A DNA stretch of 23,562 nt from Opitutia bacterium UBA7374 (GTDB taxonomy: Bacteria; Verrucomicrobiota; Verrucomicrobiia; Opitutales; Coraliomargaritaceae), in NCBI GenBank assembly GCA_002469895.1, contig DKOA01000025.1, forward strand, positions 1 to 23,562, in the 5' to 3' direction. Under the pieces are notes generated by a model, which saw only the letters and a program-made list of their open reading frames with translations, was not told the DNA's origin and searched no databases. Within the stretch, counting starts at the first letter, position 1, and the number at the start of each line of letters is the position of its first letter. Made by a program: the position numbers and the translations under genes. Shown here one piece after another: positions 7,339 through 15,440 of this stretch.

Positions 7339-8317
7339 GTATTTGGGCCGATCTCTTCTTGGTTTGTTTTGGTTATTTGCTCTCTTTCACGTGGGCTGTT
7401 CTCCAGTGGATTCATCTAGTCAGGAGACGAAAGATGCGGGTGGTGCGCAGATTGTTTGTACGACGGGTATGATTGCGGATGTTGCCCGGGCAGTTGCGGG
7501 GCAGCAATTCGTGGTAAACGCTCTTCTGGGAACGGGGGTGGATCCTCATTTGTACAAGCCCACGCGGTCGGATGTTGTTCAGTTGTCCGGCGCCGATATC
7601 GTTTTTTATAACGGACTGCATCTGGAAGGCAAGATGGGCGAGATTCTGGACGGTTTATCCGGCAAAGGGCGTACGGTTTTGCCAGTAGCCAAGGTGGCTT
7701 TGCAGCGATCTCCGGATTTGGTGGTGATCGATCGTGCGGATTCGACGGGGCAGGCGGACCCCCATCTATGGATGGATGTGGAAGGTTGGATGACGGTTGT
7801 AGATGTGATTTCAGAGGTCCTCTCTGCCTATGATCCGGAGCACGCGACCGAGTATCAGGCTAATGCGGCAGTTTATCGTGAAGAATTGGCACGTCTGGAT
7901 GTCTACGTGTCGGCCAGTCTCGCAACGATTCCGGAAAGGCAACGAATCTTGGTAACGGCACATGACGCTTTTGGTTATCTGGGTAATGCTTATGGTATCG
8001 AAGTGCGTGGCATACAGGGACTGAGTACTGAGTCGGAGGCAGGTCTCCGTGATTTGGAGGATCTGGTTGATTGTATTGTCGAGCGCTCCGTGCCGGCAGT
8101 TTTTGTGGAGTCTTCTGTGGCCGATAAAAATGTGCGTGCACTGGTCGAAGGGGCATCGGCTCGAGGTCGTACGGTGCGGATAGGTGGCGAATTGTTTTCC
8201 GACGCAATGGGGACTCCGGGGTCTTATGAGGGTACCTACATTGGTATGCTGGACCACAATGCGACGACCATCACGAATGCCCTGGGGGGACAAGCATCCG
8301 GTTTTCGCAAGTTGTGA
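7337..8317 (+). CDS. mntA: Manganese/zinc ABC transporter, substrate-binding lipoprotein
   Basis: From ATG 7337 the product has 326 residues and belongs to the cluster A-I (TroA/PsaA/ZnuA) metal-binding proteins. Expected ligands are present: H71 in Asp-Pro-His-Leu-Tyr, H143 in Asp-Pro-His-Leu-Trp-Met-Asp, a glutamate in Ser-Thr-Glu-Ser-Glu-Ala, and D289 in Phe-Ser-Asp-Ala-Met-Gly. The long His-rich loop typical of ZnuA is absent, which favours manganese over zinc. The N-terminus is a lipoprotein-like signal with Cys21 after Val-Gly, though the lipobox is imperfect (His at -3). A TTG at 7322 would add five residues; ATG is preferred, but neither has a Shine-Dalgarno sequence. It is first in a tight four-gene operon and overlaps the ATPase gene by four bases. 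Confidence 0.9.
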   Translation: MYLGRSLLGLFWLFALFHVGCSPVDSSSQETKDAGGAQIVCTTGMIADVARAVAGQQFVVNALLGTGVDPHLYKPTRSDVVQLSGADIVFYNGLHLEGKMGEILDGLSGKGRTVLPVAKVALQRSPDLVVIDRADSTGQADPHLWMDVEGWMTVVDVISEVLSAYDPEHATEYQANAAVYREELARLDVYVSASLATIPERQRILVTAHDAFGYLGNAYGIEVRGIQGLSTESEAGLRDLEDLVDCIVERSVPAVFVESSVADKNVRALVEGASARGRTVRIGGELFSDAMGTPGSYEGTYIGMLDHNATTITNALGGQASGFRKL

Positions 8318-9102
8318 GTGAGGCGATCACATCCCGATCTACGGATCAAGAAGCTGCCTTGAAAGTGCAGAACCTGACGGTTGCCTACCAGAGCAATCCG
8401 GTGGTCAGGGGGGTTGATTTCAGCATTCCGAAAGGGCGCTTGGCGGCAATGGTTGGGCCGAATGGTGCGGGTAAGAGCACCGTGCTCAAGGCATGCCTGG
8501 AGTTGCTTCCTCGCCTTTCCGGGGATGTTCGGATTCACGGGGATCTTTTCCGGAAGCAGCGCAGGCGAGTAGCCTATGTCCCGCAGCGTGAGAGCGTGGA
8601 CTGGGATTTCCCAGTTAGTGTGCTCGATGTCGTGGCGATGGGTGCGTACGGTCGGTTGGGCTGGTTTCGCCGGGTCAACCGATCGGTCAAAGCTGCGGCC
8701 GCTGAGGCCTTGGAGAGGGTCGGTATGTCGGCTTACGCAGACCGCCAGATCAGTCAACTATCGGGCGGTCAGCAGCAGCGTACTTTTTTGGCCCGTGCCT
8801 TAGTTCAGGAGGCCGATTTGTTTTTTCTGGATGAGCCCTTTGCCGCAGTGGATGTAGCAACGGAACAGGCCGTAATGGAACTCTTGCGGGATTTGCGTGC
8901 GCGGGGCGCCACCTGCCTGGTCGTACATCACGATCTGGCCACTGTGCCACAGTACTTCGACTGGGTGGTCCTGTTGAATGAGCAAGTGTTGGCCAATGGA
9001 CCGACAGAATCAGTTTTTACCGCGGACAAGGTAAGCCAGACTTACGGGGGCAAGCTGGTGTTCTCCCGAAAGTTTTTCGGATCGGATGGTAGCGATGTTT
9101 GA
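8314..9102 (+). CDS. mntB: Manganese/zinc ABC transporter, ATP-binding subunit
   Basis: The 262-residue ATPase powers import of the metal delivered by the upstream lipoprotein. Walker A is Gly-Pro-Asn-Gly-Ala-Gly-Lys-Ser-Thr (48-56). The Q-loop glutamine is Q91, followed by Arg-Glu-Ser-Val-Asp-Trp-Asp-Phe-Pro, a signature I associate with manganese-type (MntB/TroB/SitB) ATPases. The ABC signature Leu-Ser-Gly-Gly-Gln (149-153), Walker B Leu-Phe-Phe-Leu-Asp-Glu-Pro (169-175) and the switch histidine near 206 are intact. Translation starts at GTG 8314, which shares GTGA with the stop of the preceding gene. The 3' end overlaps the first permease gene by 8-17 bases. Confidence 0.95.
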   Translation: MSEAITSRSTDQEAALKVQNLTVAYQSNPVVRGVDFSIPKGRLAAMVGPNGAGKSTVLKACLELLPRLSGDVRIHGDLFRKQRRRVAYVPQRESVDWDFPVSVLDVVAMGAYGRLGWFRRVNRSVKAAAAEALERVGMSAYADRQISQLSGGQQQRTFLARALVQEADLFFLDEPFAAVDVATEQAVMELLRDLRARGATCLVVHHDLATVPQYFDWVVLLNEQVLANGPTESVFTADKVSQTYGGKLVFSRKFFGSDGSDV

Positions 9103-10042
9103 ATGGCAGGAACTTTTGGAGGTGCTCTCGCTGCGTGATTATAATACGCGGCTTGTGGTTTCCTCTGCAGTGCTTTTGGGGGCGGCTTGTGGTCCGATGG
9201 GTGCGTATCTAGTCCTTCGCAGACGTTCACTCATGGGGGATGCGCTTTCGCATGCGACTCTGCCCGGGGTGGCACTCGCTTTTCTCGCATCGGTGTGGCT
9301 TGGGGGGGACGGCAAGTCCTTGCCTTTGCTGCTTTGTGGTGCCGCTCTTACCGGGCTTCTGGGCTGTGGTGTAGTGCAGTTTATTCGCGATCGTACGCGG
9401 ATCAAGGATGACGCTGCGATGGGCATTGTGCTCAGTGTTTTCTTCGGACTGGGCGTGGTCTTGCTGGGTTTTATCCAGTCGATGCCCAAGGGGAGTGCTG
9501 CCGGATTAGAATCGTTCATTTACGGCAAAACGGCATCCATGGTGCAGAATGATTTTTTCGTACTGTCGGGGTCTGCTTTGGTCGTTTTGTCGGCTCCGGT
9601 TCTTTTATTTAAGGAACTACGATTGCTCTGTTTTGATGGTGAATATGCAGCTGTTCTGGGTTGGCCGGTGAAACGCTTGGATGCGCTTCTCATGCTATTG
9701 CTTACGGTTATCGTGGTTGCGGGCCTGCAGGCGGTTGGTCTGGTTTTGATTATTGCTTTTTTAGTCATCCCCGGGGCATCGGCGCGCTTCTGGACAGAGC
9801 GGCTTGACCAAATGTTGCTCCTGTCGGCTCTATTTGGGGCCTTCTCGGGATGGCTGGGCGCGGCACTGAGCGCGCTGGCTCCGCGCCTGCCTCCGGGTGC
9901 TTTAATTGTATTGGTGGCATCGGTTGGTTTTGCCTTAAGTTTTTTCTTCGGTCGGGAGCGTGGATTGTTCATACAATTCTTGCGCCGACGCTTTTTGATG
10001 CAGCAGGGAGATGCAAAGGATGATCTGGTATGCCATAGATAG
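9086..10042 (+). CDS. mntC: Manganese/zinc ABC transporter, permease subunit 1
   Basis: This 318-residue membrane protein of the ABC-3 (ZnuB/MntC/TroC) family has about eight to nine hydrophobic segments. Family signatures include an early Arg-Arg-Ser-Leu-Met-Gly-Asp-Ala-Leu-Ser-His-Ala segment near residue 47, and Lys-Glu-Leu-Arg-Leu-Leu-Cys-Phe-Asp near residue 175, the probable contact site for the ATPase. Two starts three codons apart are possible (9086 or 9095); both overlap the ATPase stop. Its end overlaps the second permease gene by up to 32 bases. Two different permeases, as here, occur in Tro/Mnt-type systems and suggest a heterodimeric channel, whereas ZnuB systems have one. Confidence 0.93.
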   Translation: MVAMFEWQELLEVLSLRDYNTRLVVSSAVLLGAACGPMGAYLVLRRRSLMGDALSHATLPGVALAFLASVWLGGDGKSLPLLLCGAALTGLLGCGVVQFIRDRTRIKDDAAMGIVLSVFFGLGVVLLGFIQSMPKGSAAGLESFIYGKTASMVQNDFFVLSGSALVVLSAPVLLFKELRLLCFDGEYAAVLGWPVKRLDALLMLLLTVIVVAGLQAVGLVLIIAFLVIPGASARFWTERLDQMLLLSALFGAFSGWLGAALSALAPRLPPGALIVLVASVGFALSFFFGRERGLFIQFLRRRFLMQQGDAKDDLVCHR

Positions 10043-10940
10043 CTGGATTGTCGTGACGGGTATATTTGCCGCAGTTGCCTGTGCACTTCTCGGTAACTTT
10101 CTCCTCTTGCAGCGGATGAGCCTGATGGGTGATGCAATCAGTCATGCGGTTCTTCCCGGGCTGGCGATTGCCTATTTGTTGACTCATGCCCGAGCGAGCG
10201 TGGTGATGTTTGCTGGTGCCGCTGTCGCAGGTTTACTGACTGCTCTGCTGACGGATACCATTAGTCGACTGGGTAAAGTTGACCGCGGCGCTTCTATGGG
10301 GATTGTCTTTACCACTTTTTTTGCGCTCGGCTTATTGTTGATTGTGCAGGCAGCGGATCATGTCGATCTGGATCCCGGATGCGTGCTCTACGGAGCGATT
10401 GAATTAACGCCATTGGACGTCGCATGGCAGGTCGATTTGGGCGGGTTTTTGTGGGAGGTGCCGCGCGCGGTTCTCGTGCTCGGGGGGACACTTTGTTTGA
10501 ATATTGGCTTCGTCATCATCTTCTTCAAGGAGTTGCGATTGGTCGCCTTTGATCCGGAATTGGCCCGAACGCAGGGGCTTCCCGTGGCTGCTTTGCATCG
10601 TGGCTTGATGGCACTGGTTGCGGTTACCGCAGTAGCGGCTTTTGAAGCGGTTGGAAGTATCCTTGTCATCGCGATGTTGATTGTGCCTCCGGCAGGAGCC
10701 TTTCTGCTGGTTCGGCGATTGCCGGCGATGATCCTGGTGAGTGTACTATTGGCAGCTTTCTCGGCCGTTTTAGGGCATGCCGGCGCTTTGGTTGTGCCCG
10801 GCTGGCTAGGCTTCACGTCAACCTCTACTTCAGGTATGATGGCGGTGGCTGCTGGATTCCTTTTCCTCCTAGCGCTGTTATTCAGCCCCTCGAATGGTTT
10901 GCTCGCTAATTGGTTACATAATCGAGAGGGAAATAGGTGA
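10011..10940 (+). CDS. mntD: Manganese/zinc ABC transporter, permease subunit 2
   Basis: The 309-residue protein is the second ABC-3-family permease and the probable partner of the preceding one. It repeats the family marks: Arg-Met-Ser-Leu-Met-Gly-Asp-Ala-Ile-Ser-His-Ala near residue 36 and Phe-Lys-Glu-Leu-Arg-Leu-Val-Ala-Phe-Asp near residue 173. About eight membrane segments are visible. ATG 10011 follows a GGGAG closely; ATG 10020 (AAAGG upstream) is an alternative that shortens it by three residues. It is the last gene of the operon. A weak hairpin with a T-run lies about 90 bases after its stop. Confidence 0.93.
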   Translation: MQRMIWYAIDSWIVVTGIFAAVACALLGNFLLLQRMSLMGDAISHAVLPGLAIAYLLTHARASVVMFAGAAVAGLLTALLTDTISRLGKVDRGASMGIVFTTFFALGLLLIVQAADHVDLDPGCVLYGAIELTPLDVAWQVDLGGFLWEVPRAVLVLGGTLCLNIGFVIIFFKELRLVAFDPELARTQGLPVAALHRGLMALVAVTAVAAFEAVGSILVIAMLIVPPAGAFLLVRRLPAMILVSVLLAAFSAVLGHAGALVVPGWLGFTSTSTSGMMAVAAGFLFLLALLFSPSNGLLANWLHNREGNR

Positions 10941-11027
10941 GGTAATCCCCGGAAAGAGAGATTAGAGAGGCGTGCACAAGGGTGGGGGATGGAGAGAGTA
11001 GATTCTTTAATAGGTCAATCGCCCGGC

Positions 11028-11050
11028 AAGACTGTCTGGTCTTATTTTTT
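11028..11050 (+). terminator. Possible terminator of the metal transporter operon
   Basis: AAGAC and GTCTT form a short 5-base-pair stem with a 6-base loop, followed by A and six T residues. The stem is weak, but the position after the last operon gene is right. Confidence 0.4.
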
Positions 11051-11054
11051 GGTT

Positions 11055-11083
11055 TGTAAGTAATTGGTAAAAATTAACTTACA
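11055..11083 (+). promoter_or_regulatory. Hairpin upstream of the metalloprotease gene
   Basis: TGTAAGT-AATT pairs with AATT-A-ACTTACA over 11 base pairs with one bulged A and a short loop. It is AT-rich, lies about 60 bases before the protease start and is not followed by a T-run. A role in protease expression or in the end of the upstream operon is possible; neither is shown. Confidence 0.3.
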
Positions 11084-11141
11084 GAGCAAATAGCGAGCTT
11101 ATGGATTTGCTTTTCCGGTACGTTGTAGGCTCCCTACAAAC

Positions 11142-12422
11142 ATGCGTAAAAACTACCTTTACGCTTCTTTGCTACTGCTTGTTCTAACATGGGTAAATGC
11201 GCCCGCCATCGTCATACAACTGGATTACAGTTATGATACGAATGGTTTCTTTGAGCAACCGGGATCTAAAGAGGCAATGCGCAAGGCAGCGGATCTTTTT
11301 GAGGCTCTCATTGAGGATTCGTTCTTACCGATTGATCCGCAGGCGTATCCGGGGAATGGTAACACATGGACCGCATGGGTTGCGCATCCCGGCACCGGTG
11401 GTTTCGTCAATGTTGTCGATTTAATTGTACCGGAAGATACTGTGATTATCTTCGTTGGTGGGCGCACTCTGAACGGACCGATCGGGCTAGGGGGACCGGG
11501 AGGGATCAGCGGTGGAGGTGGTAGTCCGGAATGGGTCAACGCAGTGACTGGCCGAGGGCAGCCTGGCGCACGATCAACACCGGCAACTGATTTTGCCCCA
11601 TGGGGAGGAACCATTGCATTTAATAGCCAAAGTAACTGGCATTTTAATCCGAATGGACGCCCTTTCGGATCTTCTGCCTATGACTTTGTTTCCACGGCTC
11701 TTCACGAATTAGGGCATGTATTTGGTATAGGAACGGCGCAATCGTGGGATGCACAAATTTCTGCGAATCAATTTCAAGGTTCCCGTAGCGTGAGCGCTTT
11801 TGGTGGGCCCGTACCATTGACGAATGACAATAGCCATTGGCGTGATGACGGAAATTGTCCTTACGACCCAAATGGAGTGAACAATATTGCGAGCTATACG
11901 TACGGGTCATTTGGCACAGAACACGGAAGTGTACAAATCGCTCTGTTAGACCCCCAGAGCTGCTTAGTTCCTTACGAGACAACTTTGCGCGTACTCACTG
12001 ACTTGGATCTAGCCGCTTTGGCAGATATCGGCTGGGAGCTTCGTTTCCCCTTTCATATTGAATTTGAAGAACTCGGGCCGGGAACGTCTTCGTTGCGATG
12101 GCTATCCAATACAGGTGCTAGTGCAACCCTACAGCGAGCAGCTGAGCCAGATGGTCCCTGGTTTGATGTGGCTCTGGCGACTGCGGGCGATGGCACACGT
12201 CAGCTGGTTACCGATCCGAACGCTCCGCAGGGTAAAGCATTCTATCGCCTGAGCGAAAACACTTCTTCTCTTTCCAGTTCGAGCTCTTTAATCGCGCCAA
12301 GACAAGTGGAGCTTCAAGGGGTATCTGAAGCGGATCCGGGTAACTTGGGGCGAATGATTAGAGAGCCCATTATGATACACTCTTGTTCTGTCTGTGCCGA
12401 TTGTTTGCCGGACGCTGATTAG
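11142..12422 (+). CDS. Secreted zinc metalloprotease, leishmanolysin-like zinc site
   Basis: The 426-residue product begins with a clear signal peptide (about residues 1-22), so it is exported. The zinc motif is His-Glu-Leu-Gly-His-Val-Phe-Gly at 188-195. The usual metzincin third ligand three residues after the Gly is Thr198, so the ligand is probably H232 in Asn-Ser-His-Trp-Arg, after a Gly-Gly-Pro-Val-Pro segment. This arrangement is known from bacterial leishmanolysin-like proteases. A Gly-rich loop covers residues 111-127. Leu-Thr-Asp-Leu-Asp-Leu-Ala-Ala-Leu near 286 matches the helix that ends such domains. The last ~120 residues form a separate beta-rich domain and an unusual tail with Ser-rich and Cys-x-x-Cys-x-x-Cys-like parts. 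Substrates are unknown; tRNA-Val follows. Confidence 0.82.
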   Translation: MRKNYLYASLLLLVLTWVNAPAIVIQLDYSYDTNGFFEQPGSKEAMRKAADLFEALIEDSFLPIDPQAYPGNGNTWTAWVAHPGTGGFVNVVDLIVPEDTVIIFVGGRTLNGPIGLGGPGGISGGGGSPEWVNAVTGRGQPGARSTPATDFAPWGGTIAFNSQSNWHFNPNGRPFGSSAYDFVSTALHELGHVFGIGTAQSWDAQISANQFQGSRSVSAFGGPVPLTNDNSHWRDDGNCPYDPNGVNNIASYTYGSFGTEHGSVQIALLDPQSCLVPYETTLRVLTDLDLAALADIGWELRFPFHIEFEELGPGTSSLRWLSNTGASATLQRAAEPDGPWFDVALATAGDGTRQLVTDPNAPQGKAFYRLSENTSSLSSSSSLIAPRQVELQGVSEADPGNLGRMIREPIMIHSCSVCADCLPDAD

Positions 12423-12549
12423 TACCGATTACTCCAATTTTAGAAATCAGCAGTTGGTCGATGGATTTGGACGCAAGGTAGTTGCTCTAGAGAGAGACTT
12501 TTTTTCTTGCTCCATTCTCTTCTGCTTTCTTACTCCACCTATTCCTTTC

Positions 12550-12626
<77 letters not shown>

Positions 12627-12663
12627 TTTCCGTTCGATTTTAGTATCAGGCAGACGGGGATTG

Positions 12664-12706
12664 AAAAAGCCGCTTCCAATTTTCACGTAATTGGGGCGGT
12701 TTTTTT
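12664..12706 (+). terminator. Intrinsic terminator after tRNA-Val
   Basis: A long stem pairs AAAAAGCCGC-T-TCCAATT with AATTGGGGCGGTTTTTTT. It has one bulged T, one or two G-U pairs and a loop of about seven bases, and ends in seven T residues. It lies about 40 bases after the tRNA. Confidence 0.88.
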
Positions 12707-12935
12707 GTGCCGACTTACCAAGGAATACTGAAAGCAAGGCACATACGAGCAACCCCTCTACTTAAGCTATTACAGATAGCCTGAGTGGCCGATAGCGAAG
12801 TGGCGACTAATGGTAGTAGGCATTAATTGACTATTAGATAGGGTACTATACTACTATTTACCTATCTTTAATTAGATTAAATCTGATTACACAAGATACT
12901 TTTTAATAATAAAAGAGTAATAAGCCCTATATAGT
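12707..12935. other. AT-rich non-coding region upstream of the beta-barrel gene
   Basis: I see no gene here. Near-inverted arms AGATAGGGTA (12836-12845) and TACCTATCT (12859-12867) differ by one extra G. A smaller palindrome AGATTAAATCT follows at 12875-12885. TTGACT at 12827-12832 is a possible -35 box, and several TATACT/TACTAT strings lie at various spacings. The region probably holds the promoter and leader of the next gene, but no single promoter stands out. Confidence 0.4.
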
Positions 12936-14207
12936 ATGCATAAAAAATTCATTTTTACTGATTTGCGCGCCTTCTGCAATCTTCTTCAGGCCAGCTTGTT
13001 TGTCGCTGTTGCTAGCTACATTTCTGGCGGTTCAGCACTCTACGGAGGGTCACCCCTGCACACCTTCAACGAATGGGCGGATCTTTACTTTAATGGGAAT
13101 GCGTCTGCTTCATGGGATTCAAACATCTTTCGTGATGAGGAAGATGAAGAAAGCGATCTTAAGTATATCTTATCTCCCGGCTTGGAGCTGAATCTTGGTC
13201 GGGGTCTATCGGCTTATGATATGACGATCCGTACCAGTTATGATTTTATCCGGTATCAGGAGAATGATCATCTCGATGCGGAGAATTTTCACATCAGTAC
13301 AAGCGGCGTGTACCGCGGCAGTCGTCTCGATCTAAGTGGTCGCCTCGGTTACGACGAAAATCAGATCACCTCCGGGGAGGATACTGCTCAACGTTCTATC
13401 ATCGAGACGGAGGATGTGAATGGCAAGATTGATGGAGAATATCGGCTCAGTCCGAAGTTTAGCTTTGGGGCCGGGGCTCACTATTATGATCGCGATTACA
13501 TAACTGGTGGTCGAGACGAGCTAGCGGATTGGAATCATCTACGCTTTCCGTTCGACCTATTTTATAAATATACACCAAAGGTCGATCTGAGCGCTGGTTA
13601 CACCTACAAAACTGGTGCGGTAGAGGATTATTACCGGGGAGATACCTTGATTGAAGGGTACGATACGACCTCCCATTTTATTAATGTTGGTGCCCGTGGT
13701 AGCTTCTTCCCGAAGTTAAGCGGTTTCTTTAAAGTGGGTTACCGTACGCACGATTCGGACGATTCCTTTGAAATAAGAAATGGCGAACGTACTCGGTCAA
13801 ATCGGGGTAGCGGTTCGGATGGGCAGATTGGTTTGGATAGTGGTTTAACATGGAATCCTACTCTGAAAACGACGCACAATCTAATCCTCAAGCGAGACTT
13901 TGGGGTCGGTGGTGAGGGCACCGTTACAGAAGTATCCCGTCTCCGCTTGGACTCCAGCTATTCATTAAATCCGCGTTGGTCAGCCAGTTCGATCCTCGGG
14001 TATACCCTGCGCGATTATCAGGCTAATGGGGGTGCCAACCGCAACCGGGAGGACAATCTGTATCTGCTTGGGCTGAGCCTCAATTATACCGCCCCGGACT
14101 ACTGGCGCTTTAGCGGCGGGTATCGCTATCAGGACAACGACTCTAACCGACGCGGCTACAGCTTTGTCAGTCACAATTTCTATCTAACCGCTCAGTTCCG
14201 CTATTAA
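12936..14207 (+). CDS. Outer-membrane beta-barrel protein (putative beta-barrel porin 2-like)
   Basis: The 423-residue protein has an N-terminal signal segment (about residues 1-35). Regular amphipathic beta-strands alternating with Gly/Asp/Asn-rich turns follow, and it ends in an aromatic residue (Gln-Phe-Arg-Tyr), as expected for a barrel inserted by the Bam machinery. The early Ala-Ser-Trp-Asp-Ser-Asn-Ile-Phe-Arg segment (about 58-66) is typical of BBP2-type barrels found beside polysaccharide-export genes. The next gene encodes a FecR-domain protein, a frequent partner of these barrels. No glycosyltransferase or export gene is present, so the cargo is unknown. The leader is AT-rich and no clear Shine-Dalgarno site precedes the ATG. 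Assignment rests on overall pattern. Confidence 0.75.
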   Translation: MHKKFIFTDLRAFCNLLQASLFVAVASYISGGSALYGGSPLHTFNEWADLYFNGNASASWDSNIFRDEEDEESDLKYILSPGLELNLGRGLSAYDMTIRTSYDFIRYQENDHLDAENFHISTSGVYRGSRLDLSGRLGYDENQITSGEDTAQRSIIETEDVNGKIDGEYRLSPKFSFGAGAHYYDRDYITGGRDELADWNHLRFPFDLFYKYTPKVDLSAGYTYKTGAVEDYYRGDTLIEGYDTTSHFINVGARGSFFPKLSGFFKVGYRTHDSDDSFEIRNGERTRSNRGSGSDGQIGLDSGLTWNPTLKTTHNLILKRDFGVGGEGTVTEVSRLRLDSSYSLNPRWSASSILGYTLRDYQANGGANRNREDNLYLLGLSLNYTAPDYWRFSGGYRYQDNDSNRRGYSFVSHNFYLTAQFRY

Positions 14208-14266
14208 AAAAGGAATTTTCAAGAAAGCAGCCTCACATCCAAAAATTTTTAAAAGAAAGAAATAAA

Positions 14267-15100
14267 ATGAAAACATACTGCACACAGTTCACCGCTCAGC
14301 GTTCCATTCGTTTTCTTGCCGTGTTACTTGCCGCAAGCGCCAGCTTACATGCGGCTATTCGAATCACCGCAGTGTCTGGTACAGCTTCTCTGCACACCGC
14401 AGGCGGAGAGTATCGAGACGCCGTCGTTGGGGATGTCTTACAACCGGGCGATAGCGTCGTCACGTCTTATCATAGCGAGGTTGAGTTTCAGTCGGATGGT
14501 GCAACGGTAACCATAGAAGAAAATACCAGTGTGAGTGAGTCGGACGGGAATACGCCCCAGTCGGTCGAACTCAATTACGGAGTGATCAATGGGCAAGTGC
14601 CTCATTCCAGTTCTAGAATGTTTTCAGTCTACACACCGCTGGGAGTTCCGGAGATTCAGGCTGGCCGCTTCATGGTTAATAGCATCTTTAATGTCGAGCG
14701 TCAGGAGATGATCCTGCAGGTTGAGAATATGGATGGTCGGGTAGGGCTTCGTTCACGGTATGCTGGCACTATGGAGTATGGGCGCTATTATGCAGGAGAC
14801 AAAAACTACAATGGCGCCATGACCGAAGACATCGCAGAAATCCCGCCCCAGCATATGGCTATTATTCGTCTGCCTGTTCGGGATCCCTACTTTTTTGATC
14901 GTGTAGATGCCTCCCGGCACATGGCCCCGGAATCGGCTGCAGAGATGGCCCAAGTTGATTTTGACCGTGAAAGCATAATTCGCCGCAGAGATCCCGTAAT
15001 CACCACCGTAGTCGATCCGACCGTGCGGATTGATCGCAGAGCTCCGATATTGACTCCCGAAGATAATGTTCAGGTACCGAGTCCTTCTGGCCGACAGTAA
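14267..15100 (+). CDS. Secreted FecR-domain protein
   Basis: This 277-residue protein has a signal peptide ending near Ala29 (Leu-His-Ala-Ala). A FecR-like beta domain (about residues 32-150) follows, with the family pattern Val-x-Gly-Thr-Ala near the start, Gly-Asp-x-Leu-Gln-Pro-Gly-Asp-Ser-Val and a Ser-Glu-Val-Glu-Phe strand. There is no membrane anchor or N-terminal sigma-regulator region, so it is not a classical FecR transmembrane signaller; it probably acts in the periplasm or at the surface. The C-terminal ~70 residues are Arg/Pro/Asp-rich and look disordered. It lies 59 bases after the beta-barrel gene on the same strand, probably in one operon, and tandem hairpins follow its stop. 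Confidence 0.8.
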   Translation: MKTYCTQFTAQRSIRFLAVLLAASASLHAAIRITAVSGTASLHTAGGEYRDAVVGDVLQPGDSVVTSYHSEVEFQSDGATVTIEENTSVSESDGNTPQSVELNYGVINGQVPHSSSRMFSVYTPLGVPEIQAGRFMVNSIFNVERQEMILQVENMDGRVGLRSRYAGTMEYGRYYAGDKNYNGAMTEDIAEIPPQHMAIIRLPVRDPYFFDRVDASRHMAPESAAEMAQVDFDRESIIRRRDPVITTVVDPTVRIDRRAPILTPEDNVQVPSPSGRQ

Positions 15101-15113
15101 CGATATGTTCAGC

Positions 15114-15168
15114 CTACTACGTAGCCTTCGTGGTAGCTTCTCTTAATAAGAAGCGGAACGTTTTTTTT
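15114..15168 (+). terminator. Tandem hairpins and T-run after the FecR-domain gene
   Basis: The first hairpin pairs CTACTACG with CGTGGTAG (8 base pairs, one G-U). The second pairs GCTTCT with AGAAGC around CTTAATA. Eight T residues follow after GGAACG. The gap between stem and T-run is larger than usual, so efficiency is uncertain, but the position fits a terminator of the barrel/FecR operon. Confidence 0.55.
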
Positions 15169-15232
15169 CTAACTGTAGCCAACTCAAGGCCTGTCCCAGT
15201 CATTGGAGTGGTAACGCCCGAAGAGAACCCGT

Positions 15233-15382
15233 ATGAATGTGATTTCACTATATCTAGATTTGTCGAATTTTCCTAGCATAGGACTTCTTGCTGCACTGCC
15301 GGTAATGGAATTGGCGTGTGGGGTCGCTTGGTTGCTTTGCTTGAAGCTGATGCTTCGGAAACGTAAAGATTCAGATTTGTAA
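15233..15382 (+). CDS. Possible small membrane protein, 49 residues
   Basis: An ATG at 15233 opens a 49-codon frame. The product has a hydrophobic segment at about residues 13-40 followed by a basic cluster (Arg-Lys-Arg-Lys), the layout of a single-pass membrane peptide with a cytoplasmic tail. A GAAGAG sequence about 10 bases upstream could serve as ribosome binding site. It sits in an otherwise empty 340-base gap between the FecR-domain gene's terminator and the convergent DUF3817 gene. I recognise no family. It could be a chance frame; length alone does not exclude that. Confidence 0.35.
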   Translation: MNVISLYLDLSNFPSIGLLAALPVMELACGVAWLLCLKLMLRKRKDSDL

Positions 15383-15440
15383 CCGGGAGAAGGGCTTTCG
15401 TTATCCAGCCGCACGGCTTTCGTGCACGCTTTTACGCACT

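Noticed and set aside
10941..11141. Spacer between the metal transporter and the protease examined for a riboswitch or small gene.
   Set aside because: Only a weak terminator-like hairpin and one AT-rich hairpin are visible; no known riboswitch core or credible open frame was found.
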